Notes under the pieces: generated by a model
What the model was told of the DNA's origin: nothing
Seen by the model: only the letters and a program-made list of their open reading frames with translations
Databases searched by the model: none
Source of the DNA: Patiria miniata
Taxonomy: Eukaryota > Echinodermata > Asteroidea > Valvatida > Asterinidae
Length of the DNA stretch: 64,000 nt
Assembly: GCF_015706575.1 (NCBI RefSeq)
Contig: NW_024037072.1
Location: 23,623,162-23,687,161, forward strand
Direction: 5' to 3'
Program-made: the position numbers and the translations under genes
Part shown: one piece after another, positions 1-11,364 of the stretch
How positions within the stretch are numbered: position 1 is the first letter of the stretch
How the letters are laid out: every line of letters starts with the position of its first letter

Positions 1-3000
1 ATCACTGATACAAAGAGCCTCCTTTTGGATATGTTCAGTGATCAATTGAGGCCGTGACTGAAGATTGTTATCCAGTGATATGCTCACCTCATCATGATCA
101 TCATCCTGCACTCCATGGCACGGTTGCTGTGAAATGTTCGATGGTCCAAGCTGTTTGTCCTCTGTGTTTTCAAAATGACTTACTGGCGATTGCACTTCTA
201 AGACCGAACTGTTCCCTGAATCTGTTGAACCATCTTCATAACTTGGTTGCCTCAAAATAATTCTGGCATGGGAGATCCTTTTAGTGGGTGTTGATATCTG
301 ATCTTTGTCACTCTCGTCCTCCATGAGCCTGGATACATTCTGGGCAAATTCCTCCAGTGGCAGAACATTAAATCTGCATTCTTTGTTAGCAATCTCACTT
401 ATGGGATGAAGAGTTTCAGGTACTGAAGCCTTGCTGTCAGTTTGTTCAGGCTCCTTCTGCATCAACAGCTCTTGACATGAGTCTCGCCCTTTTGTTTCTC
501 CACCTTGGGATTTGACAATAGCTGGTCTTACTTTTGGTTCTGATCGCTGTTTGAGGGAATCTGGGGTGACCTTTGTATTTTCCACCATTGGGAGATCAGA
601 GAGGTTCTTCTGTCGAAGTTTAAGTGCACAAGCCATTGCCCTCTTAGCTGCCTCTTGAGATGCACGTGTTCTCTTCCTTAGTTCATTTAACAACCTCTGC
701 TCCTCATCATCAAACTCAATGACATCATCACCAAGCCTGTTGTCTTCTGAAGAGCGAGATTCATCAAGACTCTTACTTTCATCTTTTAGTGGCTTCTCTG
801 TCTCTGAGTCTTGACAATGTACTCTATGTACTTCTTTACTTTTTTCAGGTACTTGTGCTACATAAGGCCTTGTACTGGTAGCATTCTCATATGATGGTGT
901 TGTAGATACTGCCGTTTGCTGTTCTGGCTGTTCTGGATCAATGCTGTCTAGCACTGGTTCATGGTCCAGATTAGTTTTAGACGGTGCTTCAATCTCATGT
1001 GGGCTACTGGTAACTTCCAGTGTGTTTATAGTATTGTCATTGTTGGGAACTTTGGTCTGCTGAGGTATCATGTCCTGTGGTTTATCGACAATCATGCCAA
1101 GTAGTTGGGCTGCTGTTAATTGAGCAAGAGGCATGGCTTGTTCAGGTATAATTTCGGTTGTCTGGTTCAGACACAGTTCTTGCTCATTGTTGGGTGACAT
1201 GCTTGTGTAAGCGTGAGCTTGCTCGATTTCTCCTTCAGTCATGACAGCAGCATCAACTCTTTCAGCATCATTGAGTGTGGTCTTCATTGGGGAAGTGTTG
1301 GTCGCAACAGCAACCAGCCTTGGTTTAATTACATCCTGCTTGAGACTTCTAAAGTGAGCGACTCCCTTGGAGAAGATTTGTATCAGTTCCTCATCTGTGC
1401 TATAAGATCTCTGTGGAGAGAGGCCCATCACTGTGGATAACTCCTTCAACTCGTTCAGGTTTGTATCCCCTCCACTGTGCTCAGATTGGATCTCCAGCTG
1501 CTGTCCATGTACAGGGGCCTTACTAGCAGATTCGTCTCTGGCAAGCAAGTTTTCAGTTGATGGATTCTGACTGGATGACTCCTCTCTGATTGGTTGGAAC
1601 AAAGAGGTTGTGTCAGATGGCTCACAGGTTTGCCCGTGATGATTTTCATTGGGATTAGTTCCTGTCAAAGGCCACATGATTGGTTCATCACTCAGGGTTA
1701 CAGCTTCCTTAACTAAAATCTCTTCAACAGGTCCGAGTAACCTGATTTCAGGTATCCCATTTAGTGGGTCCCCATCAGCAATTCCTGGCTTGGGGTCTAC
1801 AGTGAAAGATGACAAATTGACATCCTTTGAAGCAATTGTTTCTCCGATCATTACCTCTTCCACAGGAGAGCAGGAGGATTGTTTTTGCCTCTCCCTGAAT
1901 TTATGCTCATTAGTTTTTTTACTTGAATCAAGCAATGATTTTTGGGGCGCCTTCCGCGTTGTATGTTTCGGTAAAGATTTTCTGGTCTCAGACGGCCACA
2001 TAAAATTGAGATCTCTTGGAACAACAGCTGTCTTTCGCACCAACTCAACAGGAACCTTGACTAGAAGGCTGTTCTTTTCAACCTCACGCTGCTCTAACCT
2101 TTTGCCTTCATCCTTCGAAGTATTTACAGTAGGTTCCACACAACCACTTTTTTGGAGAAGGGACTCATCCTCTTCACAAGGTGGAAAACGGAGAACTTCA
2201 TTGTTCAGAACAACTGAGGCTTTTATGATTGGCTCTGCGGGTAACAACAAAAACACAGGCTGCAAAGAATCAACCTCCAAGTCTTTGTCTTGTTTACAGC
2301 CTTCCTTTGAAGCATAATGTTGATCGACTTCATTAAGCCCTTTGCCATCCTCGTACTTTTTGTCGTATTTTGGTGTTTTGAGCTCAGCAGGAAGGGACAC
2401 CGCACTTTTTAGTGGCACAGCATCAGGAGCATCTGTTAGTCTGTCAGGTTGGTATGAGAGACGGTTAGAATTTATTTGGTCTTGTTCTGTGGAGATTGAA
2501 TGATGGGTGGAGAATTGCTGAGACACTGGTTGATCTTCAATGTCATCAGTGTCTTCATCAGATGAAGGTTGGCACTGAGGCCGTGATGGGAGAGACGAGG
2601 TTTCTGAACACAAAGTCGGTAATGCAGTTACACTTGTTTTCTGATAAAGAGGAGATAAATCTTTGGTAGCTAGGACTGCTACTTTCTGTCTCAAAGTTGT
2701 CTGTGTGAATTTGTCAGCGACTTGTGCACCTGAAAATTGATCAAGTGAACAGGCAGAATCAACTGGTTCAATAGTGGATGACAATTCCTCATGCACTTGT
2801 CCCATTTGACCGGCTAAGTCCTGTTCTGTTATTGGATCTGTCTGTGCAGACTCATCATACGTAACAACGTATCTGTTTCCAACTGTGCTGTAAATTCTCT
2901 CATCGCTGGCAGACACATTAGTCTCGTCTTCTGTGAGTGGCATCTGTTCTCTTGGAGCGATGTCAAATTCTCCTTGGACTGGCGATGAAGCAGCTGACCC

Positions 3001-6000
3001 TTCTGATGATGTCTCTCCCAGTGATTCCCAGTTACCACCCAAGATACGGACGAGCATATTCAGTTTGGCCTTAGTGGCAGCAAACTCTTTGCCAAGCAAA
3101 GGTTCGGCCACAACTGGATTTTCTGGCTCCCACAGATGGCTCCTTGCAGACTGGCCTTCTTGTGAAGATCCTTCTTCTAAGATGCTTGCTTCTTGCTGAC
3201 CCTCAGAAAGGTTCTTAGCAACAGCTCTCAGGAACTTGATTGGAATGGCTGGTTCATTTAGGCTGGGAATCTCTTCATTCACAGAGGAGGTACAAGGCCT
3301 AAGGTCAGCATGCACTTCATCTAGAGGATCTTCAAGTCTGACTGTATGATCCTCTGGGGTGAAATTATAACATTTTTTAGGTGGATTTTCCGTTGGTGAC
3401 ACATTTGCAGGTGCAATGCGAGGCTCGTCTACATCAGACGATGAAAGACATTCCTCAGAGATTGTTGGCAGCAAGCATTCAAGAGAGCTCCTTGAACCAA
3501 CTGAAGGTCGGGTCTTGCGAAGAACTTCTTGAGTCTTCTGATCTTCCTCCGGGTCATTGGCTGCCTTAGTCGACTCATCATTTGAACCTTCAGAAGAGTC
3601 ATCATCATCATCATCTAAAGTGTCACTACCGCTGAGTATGTCAAGCTGCTGTCTAAATGATGACATTTCTGACAACACCCGCTCAGCTGTGTCCATAGCA
3701 CCATCTTCATCACCAGACGAGTCCTCTCCATCAGACGACTCAGAGTCAATGTGAAATACCTCATTCACATCAGGTGTTGATCCTCTAGATTCTGAGTTTT
3801 CAAGAAAAACTTCATCTTTGCCGTCTTCTGAAGCCGATTGCCCAAATCTGCTATAGCAAGTAATGGGGCTCACAACTGGACTCTTTATGTCAATTCCAGC
3901 GAATTCCAGTGGATTATTTTCCCTTGGTACAGGTGTGCTCTGCAGTTGGACAGGTGAAAGCGAAAGGTTACCAATGGGTGTAGGTTGGAGGGTTTCCTGT
4001 GTTATCTCAAAAGCAGTCTGATAGAGAGTCAAGTCCTGAGCACTTTGAAACAGGGCAGATTTTTCATTGTCGTCTTGATTCTTGCAATCAAAAGGATGTG
4101 CCTTTTCCTCATACTTTTCAGTTGTCAGGAATTTTGATGCATCAAGTTGCTTCGACAGTTCTCTTAGCTCTTCTACTAAGGATGGGGAATACACACTAGA
4201 ATGAGTCTGTTCTAAATGATCAGAGATAGTCCGTGCTCTCTCCATGATTTCAGTTGTATCTTCCTGTGGGAGAGAAGACCCTAGCTTTTCTGACAGTCCT
4301 CGGAGTTGTTCAATTATTGAGAGTTCTTCAGTAGAGCTATCTGGACTTATACTACACACGGAACCTTCCCCTTGAGATTCCTGTCCTTTGGGAATCTCTT
4401 CAGCCTTCAGAGCAGCTAACTCACTTTTGGAATCTGATGGAGTGGACTGTAACTCAGGCAGGCCAAATGCAAAAGGAGCTATGGTGATCGAGTTTAGGAG
4501 GGTGCGCAGCCTAATAAGTTCTTCTTGTATCAATGATGGGTTTATCTCAGTAACCAATTTCCCACGATTCAAGACCAGGTTTTGAGACTCATCTGCTCTT
4601 GATTCAACAATAGCCCCGTCTGGTACCATGTCCTCTCTCAATTCCACTAAAACTACTCCAGGAGACTTAGTTTGTGTCTTCTGTGGGTGGCCCAATACCT
4701 CAAGAGTGTTATCAGTTGAGCTCATATTAGCTTCTGCCATTTGCAGCTGATCAACCCTGGGCAAAAATCTGACATCATCAATGGATGAGCTAGTCTCTGT
4801 CTCCACATTTTCTAGACTTACTGGTATGTTGTATAAAGGAGTAGTTGTCTTGTTGACATCTTGAGGGATGTCTGGTAAGGAAGTAGCTTGAACAGATGCC
4901 TCCAAATGGACACAAGGATCAACATCACCATTGCCAAAATGAACTGAAGCACAAGAAGAGGGCATTTTACCAGATTTAGATTTCTCACTCTCTTTGATTT
5001 CTTCGCTAGAATGTGCCATTTGTAATGGCTCAATATTTAACGTGTTGATAAATCTGGTTGGCTTGTCAGCGAAAGAGGGAGGCAAAGGTTCACTCTGGCG
5101 GATGATTTGTGGGTTATTTGTTGCGTCTGAACAAGGATTTGCTTCCCTTTCAGTGTATGGACTGAGACAGTTCTCTTTCTCGGGTCTAAGATTGGCTCCT
5201 TGAAATGGTTGCATAGTGAGATGGTTGTCACTGTTTCCTTTTTTGTCATAGTTCTCATCCAAGAGTGATAGAAGAGGCTCTTCTCTGGAAGAGTTTGGCA
5301 TAACTGCTGTTGAGTTACCCTCCACTGTATCATCAAGTTGTCCATCAGCCAAGATGGTGAAATCAGAAGATTCTACCATCTTTTCCCCACCTGATTCATC
5401 CTCATCATCATAATCAATACTCAAGTCTGAACTCTGGCCAAGCTCTTTCTCCAGAATCTCAAGTGGCTCTACAAGACCCTCTACATCATCCTCTAAAACC
5501 GCATCCTCATCCAAACCGCTGGCGCTGCTTGAGGAAGCCCAGAAGACAGATTCTGCCAGAGTTTTAGGGCTCGGTAGAGGTTTAACAATCAAGTCTGTCG
5601 GAGTTGCTGGTTGGTCTGAGAGGTCTGGAGGATCAGATACTCCATCACTAATCAAAGCAACTTCATCATCTGGACTTCTTGAGTGCAAGGAATCTGTGCG
5701 ACTGAACTCACTGGCAAATGTGCCTGCACTGGAGCTTGACAGGGAACTTGAAAAGGGACTTGATTGACTTCTTCTCTCATCTGTGTCAACTTGTGATGCT
5801 CCTAAAGGAAGGTATGAAAGTGATAGGGGTGTCCCCTTGTAAGTGTCATCGGAAACAAAATGCTCTCTTTCTTGTTCCTCACGTTTTCTGTTTGATTTGG
5901 ATTTTATGGGAGTCCGTCGCTTCTTCAACTTTTTCCTTGACTTGCGAGGTGAAGGGGACACAGCTGATTGGCCCTTGGATCTGACCAATTTTCTTGGAGA

Positions 6001-9000
6001 CCCTGATGAACTTGGAGACTCTGATTCATTCCCTTCCTTATTGTTACTCAGAACAGATGGTGATGTCGTGTTCTTTAAATGCTTTACGTCCCTCTTGGGT
6101 TCTGCAACAGGACAAGACTTTTTAGTTTTCCTCAGTTCATTAGTAGCACAATCTGTTGGTAACGTTTCTCCTATGGTTTCTGTATGATTCTGCTTTCGTA
6201 CAGGACCATCAGTCACAATTTTGGAACTACACTCAGTCAACAAAAACGTTTCAGGAACTGAGTCTGTTTCAATGATAGAGGGAGTACCATCTCTGTGTCT
6301 GGTTGTTTTCAAAGGAGACCTCGTATCCGCTGTACTCACTGAAGCTGGCTCTCTTGGCAACGGATTTGAGAGCTTATCTGGGTTCTCAAGTATCTGAACA
6401 TCTTCAGGTTCTCTCTGCTCCTTTGTATCTCCTTTTGCTTCATTGTCTATTAAGGTGTCAATGTCAGAAACAGCAGGAACAATCTCACTGTCTGTCTGAG
6501 GTATCTGTGACTGTTCCTGGAGATTACCGTTAGCTGCAAGGTTTGTGACAGCATTTTCCTCCAGTTGTAGAATCATATCTGTTTTAGTCCCATCAACACC
6601 AGGATTAACCCAAGCATTTTCAGAAACATCAGCTGCATTATCAGTTTGATGGCCACGTTTGGAATCTGCAGGTGTCACACATTCCTTGTAATCTACTTCT
6701 TGCTGGACCAAGACATCAAGATTATTGTCCACTACAGTAGGTGTGGCTGTCCTATCCATGCCACTCATAGTATGGTCAGACGACACACTGTTGTTATCTG
6801 TTGAAACACCAGAATCGATTACTGCCATTTCCAAGGATGCTTTTCTGAGCGTGAGATCGCCATTATCATCTGGTCTTGACTTGATTTCCTCGATACCCTC
6901 GGCATTATTCAAAGCTGACGCCTCCTGAGGGGATTCCTCCGACTCTAAAGGCCTGTCCTCAAGGACACTGAGGTTTAAGTCTCTACCTTCACCTGTTCTT
7001 TCCAGATAATTATCATTGGAAGGATCAGATATGTACCCACTTGTGATTCGTTCATCCGAGTGAGGAGAAGCCTCAGATCTGTTTTCTCTTAAAAGGAATG
7101 TGGATGTGGAAGGTGCCTCAGGAGAAATATCTTCAAGAGAGTCCTGCAAAGCCAGTTTGGTATCTCCGTCTTCAGGATATCTAATAAGATGATGGTCTTC
7201 CGCTTCCACGGAAACACCTCTTTTTCTCCTCCTCGATGATTGGTCAACATTTTGGTTAGATATACTTTCAGAAGGCTGATGTTTATCTTCCACACTATCT
7301 AGACAGCATTCAGCATGTGGCTGTTGCTCATCCGCATCCTCCAAGGAATCAGAAAACGACTCATTAGTATCAGACAAAATCTCTTCAACAGCTCTCGAGA
7401 AGCTGTCATCTAAGCTGGCGTCACTTGTTACACAGATGCTGGGACAATATGAAGATACAGGGTTTGGGGGCTGAGGTATTGAGACTACATCTTCCATTGA
7501 CTCCGAGCAGCCAATGGCAGGCTGCCTGTCTAGAGATAGTTTCTCATTTTCCAAAACAACATCACCATGGTTATTCAGGTGTGTTGGCTTTTGACCGATT
7601 TGATCGATTCCTGTTTTCGCATCATTCTCTTCATCCAGAGGGACAAAGAATGCATCTGAGTGAGGAGTTGCCTTCGGTTTCAGCTTTTCAAAAGCCTTGG
7701 AAATAGGCTTAACAATTCTCGGCAGATTTGCCTTTGCCTTGTCCTGGGTCCCTGCTGGAGATTTTCCTTTTGAACCAACAGGTTCTTTACTGAGTTTGGA
7801 AGCATTTTTATGTCTCTCAGCAGACTTTCGCTTCATAGCTGTTTCTATTGCACTTTCGGAGGATGGTGTTTTGGTCCTTTTAACTCTTGCAGGTGATGTC
7901 TGTTTGCCTGTTGTATTTGATTGGATTTCAGGTTTGGGGTTTGAATTTTGAGTTTTGGAATTGTGAACTGTTCTCTGGGGAGCTTGTGTTTTCAGAGGAC
8001 TCTTGCTCCTACTTCTCGCAGATGGTACGTGAATACTCTCTTTCCCATCATCTTCTTTCCTCCTTGCAGCTGGCGAAATTGAATTCGTACTTATTGGTCT
8101 CTTTTCTGGGAGACGTCTTGGACTCAGACTTTTAGTTCTTAGCTTAGACTCAGTTTTCAATGTGTCTCTAGTCTGGTTATGAGTCAAGGATGCTTGGTTT
8201 TCATTTCTAGGAGATTTGGAATGTGTAGTCTTTCCATTAAGTCTGTTGCTTCTGGCATTTACATCCACTGATCCATCAGTTAGAGATCTTTGTCTTACTG
8301 ATGGTCCACGACCCTGCACATGTCCCTGTCTAGAACTTTGATCCTCCACATCTGGTCGATGAGGTTTACGGCGTAAATAGTCAAATCTGGGTGCTTGCTG
8401 CTGATACAGCCTCGAATACACAGAGTTGGGAGTTGATTTGGGCTTCACTGGAGATGTAGCAACTGGAGCTTTATTAGGCCTTGGGGGAGACGGTTGACTT
8501 TTACTAGAAATGGGTTTTACAGTTCTGTGAGGTAGGGATTCGACTGAGCCTGTTCTATTAACACTTGGTGGAGGAGTTGCAGTTTTAGTCATTGGAGACT
8601 CAATCCCGTTATCTTCCTTATCTGAAGAGTTTGATGCAGCCTTGCCACTGGCACTATCACTATCACTCCTTCCACCAATGGGGCTCACCCTGCCCCATCC
8701 AATCACAGCTCTCGATTCGATCCCATTGCTTGTCTCATCCTCGGACCTCAAGGAGGAATCCAGAGAGTCATTGGAAGCACTTGCAAATCGGTCGCTGAGC
8801 GACGGGATGCATTCAATCTCATGAAGCCTCCTCTCCTCCTGTTCGATGAGTCTCAGTGATGCCGAGCGCTGCCTGTCGAAGGCCGCCAGCCTTCTCTCAA
8901 GAACGGCTTCAGCTTTTCTCTGCGACTGTTTCTGCATCAACTCCATCTGAGCAAGCCTCTTGCGATCAACGTCCAGGACTGATAGGTCGGATGATGGCTC

Positions 9001-9113
9001 AGTTCCCTGAACAATAACATGTGGAACTGCATCCCCACCCAAGGCAAGAAGTGAGGCTTTCCTGGTCTGGTCAGTCCCCAAGCTCTTACATTCTTCTTCC
9101 AACTGTTTCAGAC
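1..9113 (-). CDS. STARD9: Giant exon: Ser/Pro/Glu-rich tail, open to the window edge
   Basis: Acceptor TTTGCTTTAAAG, then GT CTG AAA CAG. I read this frame codon by codon to base 1 and met no stop, which is 3,037 full codons (residues 668-3704). It opens with more coiled coil (VDRKRLAQMELMQKQSQRKA at about 8.9 kb). A Ser/Pro- and basic-rich stretch follows (about 8.5-7.7 kb), with repeated SP and TP sites. Then comes a largely disordered acidic/Ser region. Landmarks are a basic cluster KSRKKLKKRR at 5.9 kb (nuclear-signal-like), acidic runs LDDDDDSSEG-like at 3.6 kb and DGEDSSGDEDG at 3.7 kb, and a short charged helix LLNELRKRTRASQEAA near 0.7 kb. In vertebrate STARD9 one giant exon likewise encodes most of the protein. 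The START domain would follow beyond base 1. Confidence 0.93.
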
Positions 9114-10243
9114 CTTTAAAGCAAACAGATCAAACAAAAACCTCAAAATTATGTCATTCAAATGGTCATTTGCAATTCGATAAAAAAGCTAATGCTTGCT
9201 ACATTCCCGATATACATAGCACTTTGCAAAATCTCTTGGGTTCCATGAAGCCTTTTTATTTTTCTGAGACCTGATTCTCACACACATTAAAAACGTGCCG
9301 TGTGCCCCATGAATGGCATTAGATTACTTAAGTTTGATTTTCATAAACGCCTCGTGTTGTAATATTCATCAATGTGCCTTTCTAATTAAGAACAAGCGGA
9401 TCTAGCTTTTTTTTTGGTAGCACTCATGCTAAAACTACAACTAATTACCTTGCTCTTTTTCCTTGGCAAGACGTTGTCTCATCTCTTCTAGTTCTCTCTC
9501 TGTCTCCTGTTTCACTTTCTCGTGCTCTTCTCTCAGCCTCTGCAGTAACTCTCGTTGCTCCTGGATCATTTGCTGATGTTCCTCAAAGGCCAACTTCATC
9601 CTCTTCTCCTCCTTCTGGTGTGCTGCCTGCGTGCGGCGTTCCTTGTCCTGTAGTTCCTCAAGCCTCTTCCTGTCAAATTAGTTGTTAGAAATACATCATC
9701 ATCATGTTAACCTCAGACGACCATCACTATTTACACATATATGCACAAGACTTTCTGTCTTCGTCAAGTTCAATTGTATTTTGGGAAGATGTTGCAGAGT
9801 GAGATGAAAAACACTGAGATGTGTGACAATGTTTTAGTCAATTCCATCAACAATGCTTGTAAGTTCTTCTAAGTCTCATGTCAAGTCAAAAGCTATTCAA
9901 ATGAACTGTCACAAGAGCAGTCCTTGTTATGTCGCTTGTGACTGGACTTGTGAAATAGGAGAGGACAATGTGATGTGGAATTTGTTTGTACATATCGGGT
10001 ATACAAAAACTTTAATCACATTGAGCCGACCAAATGTTTGTACATGGCAAGAACCCTGCTGACATCCAAAGCCTGGGTCACCAAAAAATATCAGCACATA
10101 CATGTACATACATAGCCATGTTTGGGCCCCTAAGAGGTTGCAGCAACCTCTAGGTGGTGATGACAGTGTATGTTTTCATTATATCAATAACTCACACATT
10201 GTGAGAGTAAAGATAAAGTTGTACCAGAAAGTCTGTTCTGTAC
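9114..10243 (-). other. Two short introns around the coiled-coil exon
   Basis: 9114-9448 and 9670-10243 are introns of 335 and 574 bases flanking the exon at 9449-9669. Both have GT-AG ends. I see no repeat or element in either. Confidence 0.85.
9449..9669 (-). CDS. STARD9: Exon: long coiled coil
   Basis: Residues 593-667. It is almost wholly Glu/Lys/Arg/Gln with regular Leu: RKRLEELQDKERRTQAA, then QMIQEQRELLQRLREEHEKV, then ELEEMRQRLAKEKEQ, a clear dimerising coiled coil. The acceptor is AATTTGACAG and the donor is CAAG|GTAATT. The end joins the giant exon through a split Gly codon. Confidence 0.93.
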
Positions 10244-10297
10244 CTTGTGCTTTCAACTTTGTCCACTTTGATCTTGTGTTGTCTCTCCAATTCAACC
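10244..10297 (-). CDS. STARD9: Exon: coiled coil, first part
   Basis: A 54-base exon, residues 575-593, with VELERQHKIKVDKVEST. It starts a charged helix that continues in the next exon. The acceptor is TCTGTTTAG and the donor is CAAG|GTACAG. Confidence 0.87.
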
Positions 10298-11203
10298 CTA
10301 AACAGAAATACATGACAAAGATTTAAGTTTGTAAAATGACGGCATAGATCTGCAAACATTACTGCATACAGCAACACTGTCAACAGGTAAATGTCATTGC
10401 AAGTTTTCTTATTGCCAATTGATAGTCTATCAACCTATCAAAGGATTGTTTGTTTTGATTTATCCACAAGCGTCCTGCTTTATAATGCACATTATAAACT
10501 AGGCAAACCTATGCTGATGACTACCGCATGACTACTGCTATAAAATCAGCGACCACTGTGATACCCAAGTGCCATTTGTATTGTAATAGATTAATAAAGT
10601 AACAAATCTTCCACACTGCATCATTTAAATGTGAAAAGATGGTACACAGATACAGGACCAAAACAGATGATCTGGCCACTCGTTTAGTCTTATTTACTTA
10701 AGAAAGCATCAAACTCCTATTTATGATATCCAGGAATAACTGACCCATGCTTTTTAATTAATATTCCTTTATTGGAAATGCTGCCTAAAATTGAGTTCGC
10801 CCCTGGAAGTTCTTATCCAAATGGGGACTCCCTTTTCTTTGCTTGTGGCTTCAGATCTTTATTAGCAAGACATCTTGATGGCATAATCAAATCCGCAGCT
10901 GAAAATGCCTGATTTGTATAGTACATGTTCTCTCTCAGCAATGGCTTTTTTCTCTTATATTTATTCTCACAAAATTGTGGCACTTCCAACAACAGTCTAG
11001 CACATGTTGAGAACCCGAATGGTCAGCCAATAGTATTCTGACTGACTGATTGACTGACTGATTGACAAAGACTGACTGAGTCTTACAGTACATGTGTATA
11101 AATAGATGTAAGGTCCTGAACTGAGACTTTTGTGTCCATGCACCTTGCACTGACTAGGCAAGCTAGTCTTGTTCCAAGACACTGAATGCATGTCTGGACT
11201 CAC
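10298..11203 (-). other. Intron with a small ACTG-type repeat
   Basis: A 906-base GT-AG intron. The only structure noticed is an imperfect GACTGACTGATT tandem at about 11036-11085, where the four-base unit recurs about ten times. Confidence 0.8.
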
Positions 11204-11364
11204 CCTGGGTTATACATCATGATTGAGGAGACTTCAGGAATCGGTGAGGTAGAGCTGTCCAGGCTTCGTCCCCTCGGCACAGCACACGGACTGTCAAGGC
11301 TGGATGGAGGAGTCTCTCTACTCAGGGAAATCTTGCGGATTCTAGAACCTTCTTCGGTGATGGC
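11204..11364 (-). CDS. STARD9: Exon: Ser-rich linker after FHA
   Basis: Residues 522-575. It encodes AITEEGSRIRKISLSRET, PPSSLDSPCAVPRGRSLDS and then STSPIPEVSSIMMYN. RKIS and GRSLDS are basic-plus-Ser sites of the sort used by basophilic kinases; that is inference. The acceptor is CGAGCAG and the donor is CCAGG|GTGAGT. Confidence 0.88.

Noticed and set aside
1649..2317. 222-codon plus-strand open frame
   Set aside because: It is an antisense shadow of the giant exon, whose own frame is continuous here and matches the upstream phase.
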